From an uncultured Acidobacteriia bacterium (GTDB lineage: Bacteria > Acidobacteriota > Terriglobia > Bryobacterales > Bryobacteraceae): a stretch of 64,000 bases of DNA. Under the pieces are notes generated by a model, which was given only the letters and a program-made list of their open reading frames with translations, did no database searches and was not told the origin of the DNA. Positions 53,805 to 63,363 of this stretch are shown here, one piece after another (the stretch's first letter is position 1; each line of letters begins with the position of its first letter). The stretch spans positions 1 through 64,000 of the forward strand of contig CAIVPR010000122.1 of NCBI GenBank assembly GCA_903907865.1. The letters run 5' to 3'. The position numbers and the translations under genes are program-made.

Positions 53805-55310
53805 ATGTCCCACTTCGACCTTTCGGGCATCTCTCGCGACTCGCGTGGCGTTGCCCACTACGACAACCGTCCTGATTCCCTCGTGGCCATGTTGCGCGCC
53901 ACCGTGGATTCCTCTGCCGGCGCCGAGGCCTTGGTGGAGCTCGACGCCGACTCGAATCCTGCGCTGTCCCGTACCTACCGCGAGCTTTGGGAAGGTGCGT
54001 CCCGCGTTGCCGGGGGACTCCGGGCTGCCGGGGTCCGGCGCGGCGACCGGGTGGCGATTCGGCTGGGCAACGGCATCGCGTGGTCCCTTGCCTTTTTTGG
54101 CGTCCAGATGGCTGGAGCCACCGCGGTACCGGTGAACACGCGCTTCAGCGAACAGGAAGTCGAATATGTGGTCTCCGACTCCGGCAGTCGTTTCGTTTTC
54201 GAGCCCGGCGCGGCTCTCCCGGACGGCCCGGCCTTTGTCGACGAGACCGTGGGCCCCGGCGACATCTCCGCCATCTTTTACACCAGCGGCACTACCGGCT
54301 TCCCGAAGGGTGCGATGACGACGCACCGGAACTTCCTGGCCAACATGGAGTCCTGTCGGCGCGTAAATTTGGTCCCGCCGGGCCAGTTCCGCAACCTGGT
54401 TTCAGTGCCGTTGTTCCATGTCACTGGCTGCAACAGCCAACTGCTTCCTACCTGCGAGGCGGGCGGCACCACGGTCATCATGCCGCAGTTCCAGGTGCAG
54501 GCGTTCCTGAAGGCCGTTGTGGCGCAGTCCATCGACGTCCTCGCGTCGGTTCCCGCGATTTATTGGCTGGCAATCAACCAGAAGAACTTCGCGGATTTCG
54601 ACACACGCGGCGTCAAGCGCCTCATGTACGGCGGTGCCCCGACCGCCCCCGACCTGATCGCCCGCATTCTCGAATCCTTCCCGAACGCGCGCGTTTCGAA
54701 CTCCTACGGCCTCACCGAGAGCTCGTCGCTGACGACTTGGCTGCCTGCTGAGTACTCTGTCATCAAGCCCGAATCGGTCGGCGTTGCGTCCCCAATTGTT
54801 GATTTGAAACTCGACGGCGTGTCGGACGGCGTTGGGGAACTGATGGTCCGTGGCTCGAACATCGTCGCGGGCTATTGGAACAAGCCGGAGGCGACCGCCG
54901 ATACCTTCGTGGACGGTTGGCTGCGCACCGGCGATCTCGCCCGCATTGATGCAGAAGGCTTCGTGCAGATCGTGGACCGCAAGAAGGACATGGTCAACCG
55001 GGGCGGCGAAAACGTCTACTGCGTCGAGGTGGAAGGCGCACTGGCGGCGCACCCGGACGTCTTCGAGTCGGCTGTGATGGGTGTTCCCGATGCCATGATG
55101 GGCGAAAAAGTGGGTGCGGTGGTTGTGCCCAAGCCTGGCCACTCGATTGATGTCGCGGATGTCGTTGCCTTCGCGAAGTCGCGGTTGGCCGACTTCAAGG
55201 TGCCGCAGTACATGGTGGTGCGGACGGAAATGCTGCCGCGCAATCCGGGCGGGAAGATCCTCAAGAAGTCCTTGCGGCAGACGGTGGAATGGGGGAAGGC
55301 ACTGCGATGA
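53805..55310 (+). CDS. AMP-dependent acyl-CoA synthetase/ligase
   Basis: 501 residues of the ANL superfamily. The AMP-binding P-loop is YTSGTTGFPKGAM, the A5 motif is NSYGLTESSS, and the A8 core is GWLRTGDLARIDAEGFVQIV with DRKKDMVNRGGENVYC. The C-terminal Lys segment NPGGKILKKSL is present. It activates a carboxylic acid to its acyl-CoA. The adjoining MaoC-like hydratase and HMG-CoA lyase genes suggest fatty or branched-chain acid breakdown. It overlaps the MaoC gene by ATGA. Confidence 0.92.
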   Translation: MSHFDLSGISRDSRGVAHYDNRPDSLVAMLRATVDSSAGAEALVELDADSNPALSRTYRELWEGASRVAGGLRAAGVRRGDRVAIRLGNGIAWSLAFFGVQMAGATAVPVNTRFSEQEVEYVVSDSGSRFVFEPGAALPDGPAFVDETVGPGDISAIFYTSGTTGFPKGAMTTHRNFLANMESCRRVNLVPPGQFRNLVSVPLFHVTGCNSQLLPTCEAGGTTVIMPQFQVQAFLKAVVAQSIDVLASVPAIYWLAINQKNFADFDTRGVKRLMYGGAPTAPDLIARILESFPNARVSNSYGLTESSSLTTWLPAEYSVIKPESVGVASPIVDLKLDGVSDGVGELMVRGSNIVAGYWNKPEATADTFVDGWLRTGDLARIDAEGFVQIVDRKKDMVNRGGENVYCVEVEGALAAHPDVFESAVMGVPDAMMGEKVGAVVVPKPGHSIDVADVVAFAKSRLADFKVPQYMVVRTEMLPRNPGGKILKKSLRQTVEWGKALR

Positions 55311-55753
55311 AGCTGGAAGAACTGCCAGGGTTGGTGGCCCGGGAGGTCTCGGTCACCGAATGGATGGAGATCGACCAGACCCGGATTGATCTTTTTGCCG
55401 AGGCCACGGGCGAAAAGCAGTGGATCCACGTCGACCCTGTGCGCGCTGCGGCGGAGTCGCCCTACGGGGCACCGATTGCGCATGGATTCCTGACGCTCTC
55501 CATGCTGAGCCTGCTTTCGAAGGACGTCCTGCCAGTCCAGGGCGTGAAACTACGCGTAAATTATGGCCTAAACAAGGTGCGGTTCCCGGCGGCGGTCCGG
55601 GTGGGGGCGAGGATTCGGGGCCGGTTCACGGTGGCGGAAGTGAAATTGTTCGGTGACGGTGCCGACGTCGTTTTTGCCGTGACCGTGGAGCTGGAGGGAT
55701 CTGCGAAACCTTGCTGCGCCGCGGAGTGGATCGTCCGGCACTACTCGGTGTAA
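55307..55753 (+). CDS. MaoC-family enoyl-CoA hydratase
   Basis: 148 residues with a hot-dog fold. The hydratase-2 motif region is FAEATGEKQWIHVDPVRAAA and AHGFLTLSMLSLL, with the catalytic Asp-His pair in place. It likely hydrates a 2-enoyl-CoA. The ATG at 55307 overlaps the stop of the acyl-CoA synthetase, so both should be produced together. Confidence 0.9.
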   Translation: MKLEELPGLVAREVSVTEWMEIDQTRIDLFAEATGEKQWIHVDPVRAAAESPYGAPIAHGFLTLSMLSLLSKDVLPVQGVKLRVNYGLNKVRFPAAVRVGARIRGRFTVAEVKLFGDGADVVFAVTVELEGSAKPCCAAEWIVRHYSV

Positions 55754-55780
55754 TCGGCACTCTCGAGTTCGTGACCCCAA

Positions 55781-56677
55781 ATGAGCCGCTATCCCCAGCG
55801 CATTCGCATCGTCGAGGTCGGGCCCCGCGACGGGCTGCAGAACGAGGCCGTCCAACTTCCGACAGCCCTCAAAATCGAACTCATCGACCGCCTATCAGCC
55901 GCCGGGCTCGGCACCATTGAGATTGGCAGCTTCGTCTCCCCGAAATGGGTGCCGCAAATGGCCGATACCGCCGAAGTTCTCAATGGCATCGCACATCGGC
56001 CCGGCGTCTCCTACCCAGTCCTCGTCCCGAATCTCAAGGGCATGGAGTCCGCCGTCGCCGCCGGCGTGGACGAGGTCGCCGTGTTCGCCTCCGCCTCGAA
56101 ATCCTTCTCCCAACGCAACATCAACTGCACCATCGCAGAGAGCCTCCGCCGCTTTGAGCCGATCATGGCGCTGTCCCGCAGCCACGGTATCCGTGTTCGC
56201 GGGTACGTCTCCTGCGCGCTGGGTTGTCCCTACGAGGGACCCGTTGCGCATGAAAAGGTCGCCGAAGTGGCCGCCAGCCTCGCCGATATGGGCTGCTACG
56301 AAGTTTCGTTGGCCGACACTATCGGCGTCGGGACCCCGCTGGCCGCCGCATCCATGCTGGAAGCCGTGTTGCGCCAGGTTCCGGTGGACCGGCTAGCCCT
56401 GCATTTCCACGATACCTACGGCCAAGCGCTGGCAAACACCCTGGCCTGTCTGGAACTGGGCGTGTCCGTCTTGGATGCAGCCGTCGGAGGGCTCGGCGGG
56501 TGCCCCTACGCGGCTGGCGCGACAGGTAATGTGGCCACCGAGGATCTCCTCTACATGCTGCACGGTCTGGGCTGCGAAACTGGTGTCGACTTGGACCGTG
56601 TCGTGGACGCCGCGTGCTTCGTCTCCGACGCGCTGGGTCTCGCTCCGGCGTCCCATTTGGCACGATTGCGCAGGTAG
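55781..56677 (+). CDS. mvaB: Hydroxymethylglutaryl-CoA lyase
   Basis: 298 residues. It cleaves HMG-CoA into acetoacetate and acetyl-CoA, the last step of leucine breakdown. The DRE-TIM-type features are present: [12 protein letters not shown] at the N-terminus, the His-x-His pair in [10 protein letters not shown], and the lyase signature [16 protein letters not shown] containing the catalytic Cys. The other leucine catabolic genes are not next to it, so it may serve the fatty-acid genes upstream. Confidence 0.92.
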   Translation: MSRYPQRIRIVEVGPRDGLQNEAVQLPTALKIELIDRLSAAGLGTIEIGSFVSPKWVPQMADTAEVLNGIAHRPGVSYPVLVPNLKGMESAVAAGVDEVAVFASASKSFSQRNINCTIAESLRRFEPIMALSRSHGIRVRGYVSCALGCPYEGPVAHEKVAEVAASLADMGCYEVSLADTIGVGTPLAAASMLEAVLRQVPVDRLALHFHDTYGQALANTLACLELGVSVLDAAVGGLGGCPYAAGATGNVATEDLLYMLHGLGCETGVDLDRVVDAACFVSDALGLAPASHLARLRR

Positions 56678-56694
56678 CCGTTGGATACTGGTGC

Positions 56695-58290
56695 ATGCGC
56701 GCCAGAATCCGCCTTGCCCCGATTTTCCTCACCCTGCTTGCTGCTGGCACCCTCGCCGCCCAGAACGCGCCCTTCGACCTTCTCATCACCAACGCCCGCG
56801 TCGTCGACGGTACCGGCGGCCCGTGGTTCTACGCCGACATCGGCATCCGGGGCGATTCCATCGCTGCGATCGGCCCGCTCGCCGGCTCTTCGGCGAAATC
56901 AGTCATAGACGCCAACCGCCTCGTCGTCGCGCCCGGCTTCATCGACATCCATTCCCACGGCTCGCGCGGCCTGTTCTCGGTCCCGACTGCAGAAAGTTAC
57001 CTGCGCGAAGGCGTGACTACGATGGTTGAGGGTCCCGACGGCAGTTCCGCCGTGCCGCTCGGCCCATACCTCGACCGCGTCGCCAAGACTCCGATTTCCA
57101 TCAACTATGCCAGCATGGTGGGGCAGGGAAGCGTCCGCCAGCAGGTGCTCGGACTCGCCAACCGGAAGGCCACTCCCGAGGAGATAGAAAAGCAGAAGGG
57201 ACTAGTCGAGCAGGCCATGCGCGACGGCGCATTCGGGATCTCGACGGGCCTTTTTTACGTACCGGGGAACTTCACACCGGTCGAGGAGGTCATCGAACTC
57301 GCCAAGGTCGCGGGGCGCTACGGCGGCATCCACGTGTCGCACATGCGCGAGGAGGCGTCGAAGATCATCGACAGCGTCCGGGAAACAATCCGCATCGGCG
57401 AGGAGGGCGGACTTCCTACGCAGGTCACCCACCACAAGGTTATCGGCGGGGCCAACTGGGGGCTCAGCGTGCAGACGCTGAAACTGGTGGAGGAGGCCCG
57501 CGCGCGCGGCGTCGACGTCACCGTGGATGCCTATCCATATACCGCGTCCAGCACCGGCATCGCGGCGTTGTTCCCGCAATGGGCGCAGGAGGGTGGCCAG
57601 AAATCGCTGGTGGAACGGCTTTCCGCTGCCGAACAGCGCGCCCGCATCAAGGCTGCCATCGTGACCAACCTCAAAGTGGACCGCGGGGCAGGGGATCCGA
57701 AGAACGTCGGCATCGCCCGCTGCACTTGGAACGCCTCGCTGGCGGGAAAGAACCTGGCCGACATCACCAGGGAGCGAGGCGTTGAGGTGAACTTCGAAAA
57801 CGCTGCCGAAACGGCGATCTACCTCCAGACGCAGGGCGGCTGCTCTGCCATCTATCATGCTATTTCTGAAGAGGATGTGGTGCGAATCCTCAAGTTCCCC
57901 TTCACCATGGTGGCATCCGATGGCGAGATCCCCGTCTTCGGCAAGGACGCCCCGCATCCCCGCAGCTACGGTACTTTCGCTCGCGTCCTCGGTGTCTACG
58001 TGCGGGACAAGCAGGTGTTAACGCTGGAGCAGGCTGTCTGGAAGATGTCCGGCTTTCCGGCCCAACGCCTGAAGATTTGGGATCGTGGACTGCTGCGGAT
58101 CGGCATGAAGGCGGACCTGATAATCTTGGACCCCGCCTTGGTGGCCGACAAGTCCCAATTTTCCGCTCCGCACCAGTATTCGGTCGGCATTCGGGATGTG
58201 GTTGTGAACGGGAAATTGGTTCTCAACAGTGGAGTTGTGACGGCGGAACGCTCGGGCCGCGTTCTCTACGGCCCCGGCTATAAGCGGTAA
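56695..58290 (+). CDS. Exported D-aminoacylase-type amidohydrolase
   Basis: 531 residues with a signal peptide (LAPIFLTLLAAGTLAA). Amidohydrolase metal site 1 is GFIDIHSHG, and further ligands are in HVSHMREE and TQVTHHKV. VDAYPYTASSTG and IHSHGSRG place it with the N-acyl-D-amino-acid deacylase branch. In many members a Cys or carboxylated Lys completes the site; here a Glu-rich region (VEGPDGSS) follows. It probably removes acyl groups from D-amino acids or related amides in the periplasm. Confidence 0.85.
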   Translation: MRARIRLAPIFLTLLAAGTLAAQNAPFDLLITNARVVDGTGGPWFYADIGIRGDSIAAIGPLAGSSAKSVIDANRLVVAPGFIDIHSHGSRGLFSVPTAESYLREGVTTMVEGPDGSSAVPLGPYLDRVAKTPISINYASMVGQGSVRQQVLGLANRKATPEEIEKQKGLVEQAMRDGAFGISTGLFYVPGNFTPVEEVIELAKVAGRYGGIHVSHMREEASKIIDSVRETIRIGEEGGLPTQVTHHKVIGGANWGLSVQTLKLVEEARARGVDVTVDAYPYTASSTGIAALFPQWAQEGGQKSLVERLSAAEQRARIKAAIVTNLKVDRGAGDPKNVGIARCTWNASLAGKNLADITRERGVEVNFENAAETAIYLQTQGGCSAIYHAISEEDVVRILKFPFTMVASDGEIPVFGKDAPHPRSYGTFARVLGVYVRDKQVLTLEQAVWKMSGFPAQRLKIWDRGLLRIGMKADLIILDPALVADKSQFSAPHQYSVGIRDVVVNGKLVLNSGVVTAERSGRVLYGPGYKR

Positions 58291-58296
58291 TAGCGG

Positions 58297-59205
58297 TCAG
58301 TGGCCCTTGGGATGGGCGTTGTCGTACACTTTCATCAAGTCCGTCAGCGAAACCTGCGTGTATTTCTGCGTCGTCGACAGCCGCGCGTGGCCGAGCAACT
58401 CCTGGATCGCCCGAAGGTCGGCTCCGGCGCTCAACAGGTGGGTCGCGAACGCGTGGCGGAGAGTGTGCGGGTGGATCGTATCGTCCCCCACAGTCCACCT
58501 TGCGTAGAACTTCACGATGCTCCGCGCGCCACGGTCCGTGAGCCTTCCTCCATGGTGGTTCAGGAATATGGCCCCCGAGTTGGCACTGAGTGGGCGTTCG
58601 GCGAGATAATTGTCGAGTGCCTCTGCGGCCTTGGTCCCGTACGGCACCTGTCGCTCCTTGCGGCCCTTGCCCCGCACCCGCACCCAGCGTTCGGCGCGGT
58701 CGACGTCCTGTAAATCCAGTCCCACGGCTTCGCTGATCCGCAGCCCGCAGCCGTAAAGCAGTTCCAACAGAAACAGGTCGCGCTTGGGATGGGGGAGTTC
58801 GATGGTCTCTGGAATGTCGCCATCCACGATGACGTTGGTTGTCTCCTCGTTCGGGACATCTGGCAAGGTCTTGGGCGACTTGGGCAGCTTCATGAGGCGG
58901 GCCGGGTCCGTCACGATCACGCCTTCGCGCGAAAGATAGCGGAAGAGCGATCGCACCGACGCCAGTTTGCGACGAATTGTTGCAGGCTGGTGGTTGCGCG
59001 CGTAAAGGCTGGCCAACCATTCGCGCATCATCGGTAGGTTGAAGACGGAGGGCTCGGGTGTGGCCTCACCCGGCGGCGTAAAGTAGGACTGGAAATCCCT
59101 GAGGTCGGCTTCGTAGTTGCGCAGCGTGTGCGGCGACTCGTTTTCGCGGGTCAGTTCGGCAAGGTACGACTGGATTGCATTATCCAGGCCCGGAACGTCA
59201 GGCAA
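58297..59205 (-). CDS. xerC: Tyrosine recombinase XerC-type
   Basis: 302 residues. Catalytic residues are all in place: Arg156 (LRISEA), Lys180 (RGKGRKER), His247 and Arg250 (HTLRHAF), His273 (GHARLST) and the nucleophile Tyr282 (QKYTQV). The N-terminal SAM-like domain is present. The length and the link to trmFO, a common pair, fit XerC, which resolves chromosome dimers with XerD at dif. It overlaps trmFO by 8 bases. No dif site was found here. Confidence 0.9.
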   Translation of the reverse strand: MPDVPGLDNAIQSYLAELTRENESPHTLRNYEADLRDFQSYFTPPGEATPEPSVFNLPMMREWLASLYARNHQPATIRRKLASVRSLFRYLSREGVIVTDPARLMKLPKSPKTLPDVPNEETTNVIVDGDIPETIELPHPKRDLFLLELLYGCGLRISEAVGLDLQDVDRAERWVRVRGKGRKERQVPYGTKAAEALDNYLAERPLSANSGAIFLNHHGGRLTDRGARSIVKFYARWTVGDDTIHPHTLRHAFATHLLSAGADLRAIQELLGHARLSTTQKYTQVSLTDLMKVYDNAHPKGH

Positions 59206-60508
59206 GGTACTCGTCCAGTTTCTCCAGCGCGATCCTGCACGTTTCGGTTTGGCGTTCCCGGCGGTCCTTCAGTGGCGGGTCGAGGGCGGGGAAGAGGTCG
59301 AACGCGATGTTGGCAGGCTGGTAGTGCTTGGGGTCGGCGTGCGAGATGTAGTGGCAGAGTGAGCCGAGCGCGGTCTCGCGGGGGAAGGCGTTGAGCGCCG
59401 TGCCTTCGAGGTGCGCCGCCATCATCCGTCCCGCCGCGAGGCCGGTCGCGATGGACTCCACATAGCCTTCGACTCCCGAAATCTGCCCCGCGAAGAAGAC
59501 CTGCGGGTGTTCGCGCAACTGCAGCGTGTCGGTCAACAACGAGGGCGCGTTGATGTACGTGTTGCGGTGGATCTGGCCGAACCGCAGGAACTCGGCGTTT
59601 TCGAGACCCGGAATCAGCCGCATGATGCGCTTCTGTTCGCCGAATCTCAGGTGGTTCTGGAAGCCGACCAAGTTGTAGCTGTCGGCGCGCAGGTTTTCCT
59701 GCCGCAACTGGACGGCGGCGTAGGGGCGTCGACCGGTGCGCGGATCGGTCAGGCCCATCGGTTTCATGGGGCCGAAGCGCAGGGTGTCGCGCCCGCGCCG
59801 GGCGATTTCCTCGATCGGCAGGCAGGACTCGAAATACGGCACGTCGTTGGGGATGTGTGCCTCGACCGCGTGCGCGGCCATGAGTTCGTCGATGAAACGC
59901 TCGTACTCGGCCTTGGTGAACGGGCAATTGAGGTAGTCGCCGGTGCCGTCGAGCGACTTGTCGTAGCGCGAGGCCGCGAAGACGATGGACCGGTCGATGG
60001 TGTGGGCATCGACGATGGGGCTGATGCTGTCGTAGAAGTAGAGGCGACCGGAACCGGTCATGCGGGCGATACTCTCCGCCAGCGCGCCGGTGGTGAGGGG
60101 ACCGGTGGCGACGATGGTGGGTCGCGAGGGGTCGATTTCCGGAAGTTCCTCGCGGCGGATTTCTATGAGCGGATGGGCCTCGATCAGGTCCGTCGTGCGT
60201 TCGGCGAAAACCTCGCGGTCGACGGTGAGGGCCTGGCCGCCGGGGACGCGTGCTTCGGCGGCGACGCGCATCAGCATCGAATCGAGGCGGCGCAGTTCTT
60301 CCTTGAGGAGCCAGGACGCGGAGGGATGCGCGTCGCTCTTGAGCGAGTTGGAGCAGACGAGTTCGGCGAGGCGGTCGGTCAGGTGGGCGTCGGTCGTGCG
60401 GACGGGCCGCATTTCATAGAGGACGACGGGGATGCCGCGCTGCGCGAGCTGCCAAGAGGCCTCGGAACCGGCGAGGCCTCCACCGACTACGATGACTGGG
60501 GAGGGCAA
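59198..60508 (-). CDS. trmFO: Methylenetetrahydrofolate-tRNA-(uracil-5-)-methyltransferase TrmFO
   Basis: 436 residues. It makes 5-methyluridine at position 54 of tRNA using methylene-tetrahydrofolate and FAD. The dinucleotide-binding site is VIVVGGGLAGSEASWQLAQ, and the segments CSNSLKSD and ETALGSLCHYISH, with the two catalytic Cys, are recognisable. The C-terminal INPxxx-like part (NIAFDLFPALDPP) is normal. It precedes xerC in the same operon. Confidence 0.95.
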   Translation of the reverse strand: MPSPVIVVGGGLAGSEASWQLAQRGIPVVLYEMRPVRTTDAHLTDRLAELVCSNSLKSDAHPSASWLLKEELRRLDSMLMRVAAEARVPGGQALTVDREVFAERTTDLIEAHPLIEIRREELPEIDPSRPTIVATGPLTTGALAESIARMTGSGRLYFYDSISPIVDAHTIDRSIVFAASRYDKSLDGTGDYLNCPFTKAEYERFIDELMAAHAVEAHIPNDVPYFESCLPIEEIARRGRDTLRFGPMKPMGLTDPRTGRRPYAAVQLRQENLRADSYNLVGFQNHLRFGEQKRIMRLIPGLENAEFLRFGQIHRNTYINAPSLLTDTLQLREHPQVFFAGQISGVEGYVESIATGLAAGRMMAAHLEGTALNAFPRETALGSLCHYISHADPKHYQPANIAFDLFPALDPPLKDRRERQTETCRIALEKLDEYLA

Positions 60509-60541
60509 CTCTTATTGTTTCATGGGGTTGGGTGAAACCCG

Positions 60542-60939
60542 TCAGCCTGTCCATTCCTTCAGTGCGAAGGCCACGGGCCACGAGGTCCCTTCGTCGAGGT
60601 TTGCCTTGTCGCTGAAGCCGATGGTGGCGTATCGCGTCTTGAACTTGTGTGCGCCTTGAAAGAAGCACACAACGTTGCCATTCTTTGCGTACGCGGGCAT
60701 GCCGTACTAGGTTTTGGGCGAGAGGTTGGGCGCGCTCTTTGACGACGGCATGGAGCCGTTCGGCCGTTGCGCGCTCCCGGTTCCGGCATTTGGGCGATCT
60801 TGGCAAGGCCTTCGCCACCCGCGTCTTTCGGGCCTCGGGCACCCTCGGCCTTGCTTTCGATGGCGCGCTCCTTCATGGCGGCGCGCTCGTCTTCGGTGAA
60901 TCCCTTGGCGGGACTGGGTGTCTTCTTCGTTGCTGCCAT
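60542..60939 (-). pseudogene. DUF1801-family gene inactivated by two frameshifts and a nonsense codon
   Basis: Reading from the ATG at 60939 (ribosome binding site AAGGAAAG upstream), the first part is MAATKKTPSPAKGFTEDERA to AKIAQMPEP. One extra base shifts the frame to ERATAERLHAVVKE, and a second shift gives LSPKT[14 protein letters not shown], where TAG replaces an expected Trp codon. The rest, [20 protein letters not shown] to ALKEWTG, ends at 60542. All parts match the DUF1801/YdhG-like family in order. The gene is clearly decayed but recent. Confidence 0.88.
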
Positions 60940-60974
60940 GGGACTTTCCTTATCACCCAATCCGCAGTGATTGG

Positions 60975-63359
60975 TCAGCGCAGCGGGGAGTCTGTCTCCA
61001 AGGTGGTGTTGCGCTGGTTGCGCCAGACAATCACCTGGACTGTTCCAAATGCGCGTGTGTCGCCTGAGAGTCGCTGGAGTTCTCTCAGCGTGTCCGTGTT
61101 CTTCCCCTCTATTCTGAGGATCACGTCGCCCTTCTGGAGCCCGGCTGCGTGGGCGCGGCTTGTCGGCGGCACTTCGAGCACGATCACGCCGGTTTCGCCG
61201 GGAAGGCCCGACGCCGAAACCTCGCCCATTCCCACCACATTCTTCACCGTTGCGCCAAGCCACGTCGCCGGTTTCGGGTCCCGTGTGGACGTCGGCTGCG
61301 GGGCGGGGAGCATCGGTCCTGGCAACTCAGGCGTCCGCGCAATCGCCTTCAACTTCGGCCATTGCACGCCAAATTGATCCATGGGGAAGTTCTTGAATCC
61401 CAGCGTCAGGGCGGGCGACCCATCGCGGACACGGTAATCCCCGGCCTTAGGGTCCATGAACAACGCGTCGGCCTCGATCGAATGTTCGTCGCGCCCGCTC
61501 TGCGCCTGCAATCCTGCTGCCGGCCTCGCCGCCGCCAAACCCGGCGTGTGCAGCAGGTTGCGATCCACATCCGCTCCCCACGGCTTGGGCACACGGATCG
61601 GCTTGTACGCACCGAACACGATGTTGTTCCGCACCACGTCGCCGCTGCCCACGAACCACACATGCGGGTGGAACGAGTTGTTCACCATCACGTTGTTTTC
61701 CATGACGCGACCGAAACCTTCGCGCAGCTTGATCCCGCCATTCAGCGCCAGGTTATTGTAAATGCGGTAGTTGCTGGAGCCGTCGTCAAGGTCGATATCC
61801 CACCCGTGGTCGCACCGCCAACGGTTGTTGCGCAGGATGGTGGGCTTGAACGCGTCGGCCATCGGCAGATCCTTGTACGGGCCGGAGCTGATCGTGTTCG
61901 GGTCGAGATCCTTCAATCCCCAGTACCGGTCGCGCCCCCACGAATTGAACGACCCATGGTCGCCGGTCTCCTTCACCGTGTCGAACACGTCGTTGAACTC
62001 GATCAAGTGTCCGCCCCAAGTGCCTTCGGAAACGTTGATGCCCGCGCGCGGCACGTCGTAGAGCGAGCAATGCCGCACCGTGATGTCCATCGACATCGAA
62101 ATTTCCACCGGCGCGGTCTGTTTCTCCACGCGCCCCGTGCGGTGGATCAGTGTGTCCTCCAGCAGGCACTCAGCCGGGTAGTTGTCGGTCTTGGGGCCCG
62201 GCGTCAGGTCGATCTCCTTCACCGACTGCCGCTGGTTGTACTCGAACAGCGGGTTGCGGACGGCGGCGGGGTCGCCCACGAAGGCCACGCCGTTGGCCCC
62301 GGCCTCGAAGATATGGCTGCGGCGGATTGCGAGGCGGCGGTTGTAGTTGTTGACGAAGATGGCGTTGCCGCCGACCTGGTCGATGAAAAGCTCCTCCAGC
62401 GCGCAGTCCTCGGTGCCGGTGAGGAAGATCGCCCCACCCCGGTAGACGGTCCAGTCGCTGCGCAGGAGCGGCTCCTTATTGTCCATGAAGGTGCGGGCGG
62501 TGTGGCGGAAGGTCAGGCCGCGGAGGGTGACCCATTTCGCGCCGCGTAGTTCCACCAGGCTGCGCAACCGCACAGCCTCCACCTTGGCCGTTTTCATGTC
62601 GAGGCCGGCGGGCGGGTCGAAATACAGGGTCCCCGTCTTTTCGTCAAGGAACCACTCGCCGGGGGCGTCGAGTTCCTCGAAGATGTTCTCCACGAACCGG
62701 TACTTGTCGTGCATCCCCATGCGGCGGTTGTTCTGCCAGCCGCCCTCGTAGGTCACGTTGCCGGTGGCATCCTTGCCTGTGATGGCGTAGTGGAAATCGC
62801 CCCACATGCTGCGGTGCATGGCGTGGATGAAGCCGCCGCGCGGATCCTGCCAGCGGGCGGCGCGGTCCTTGGCGAAGGCGTCGGGCGACCAGCCGTTGAA
62901 ATAGGCGGCGGAGGGGTCGTAATTGGGGTAGCGCGCCAGGATCTGGCGGGTACCGTTGACGAAGAGCTGGTCGGTGTGAAGCCCGGCGGGGACCTGCGCT
63001 TTCAGGATGCCGTCGCGGTAGGGGGTCCACGTCAGCTCTAGCTGGACGCCGCCGCTGAGGACCGGTTCCTCGCCGGGAATCGCCTCATAGACGGTTGGCT
63101 TGCCCTGTTTCCCCGAATCTTCGGTGGCGAGGACGAAGGTTTCGGGCAGGTAATAGGTCCCGCCGTGCAGCCAGACGGTGACTTGGCCGGAGGCCGAGGC
63201 CTTCCTAGCGAGCTTCTGGGCAACCACAAGGCTCGCGACCGGCTTCGACTTCGTGCCTTGGTTGGTGTCGCGACCGGACGGGCTGACGTAGATGGCGGTG
63301 TCGCGGGCGACCGCCGGAAGCGCGGTCGCCACCAACGCCAATAGGACTCCGAAGCGCAT
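60975..63359 (-). CDS. Right-handed beta-helix protein fused to a C-terminal PDZ domain
   Basis: 794 residues with a signal peptide (MRFGVLLALVATALPAVA). It begins like Pel-type sugar-binding beta-helix proteins (IYVSPSGRDTNQGTKSKPVA). Several beta-helix repeats follow, with Asn-rich rungs such as FVNNYNRRLAIRRS and RNNRWRCDHGWDIDLDDGSS. The final 90 residues are a PDZ-like domain (VSASGLPGETGVIVLEVPPT, RAHAAGLQKGDVILRIEGKN). It is likely a periplasmic or surface polysaccharide-active protein. It starts 4 bases after the isomerase-like gene. Confidence 0.85.
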   Translation of the reverse strand: MRFGVLLALVATALPAVARDTAIYVSPSGRDTNQGTKSKPVASLVVAQKLARKASASGQVTVWLHGGTYYLPETFVLATEDSGKQGKPTVYEAIPGEEPVLSGGVQLELTWTPYRDGILKAQVPAGLHTDQLFVNGTRQILARYPNYDPSAAYFNGWSPDAFAKDRAARWQDPRGGFIHAMHRSMWGDFHYAITGKDATGNVTYEGGWQNNRRMGMHDKYRFVENIFEELDAPGEWFLDEKTGTLYFDPPAGLDMKTAKVEAVRLRSLVELRGAKWVTLRGLTFRHTARTFMDNKEPLLRSDWTVYRGGAIFLTGTEDCALEELFIDQVGGNAIFVNNYNRRLAIRRSHIFEAGANGVAFVGDPAAVRNPLFEYNQRQSVKEIDLTPGPKTDNYPAECLLEDTLIHRTGRVEKQTAPVEISMSMDITVRHCSLYDVPRAGINVSEGTWGGHLIEFNDVFDTVKETGDHGSFNSWGRDRYWGLKDLDPNTISSGPYKDLPMADAFKPTILRNNRWRCDHGWDIDLDDGSSNYRIYNNLALNGGIKLREGFGRVMENNVMVNNSFHPHVWFVGSGDVVRNNIVFGAYKPIRVPKPWGADVDRNLLHTPGLAAARPAAGLQAQSGRDEHSIEADALFMDPKAGDYRVRDGSPALTLGFKNFPMDQFGVQWPKLKAIARTPELPGPMLPAPQPTSTRDPKPATWLGATVKNVVGMGEVSASGLPGETGVIVLEVPPTSRAHAAGLQKGDVILRIEGKNTDTLRELQRLSGDTRAFGTVQVIVWRNQRNTTLETDSPLR

Positions 63360-63363
63360 CGGC

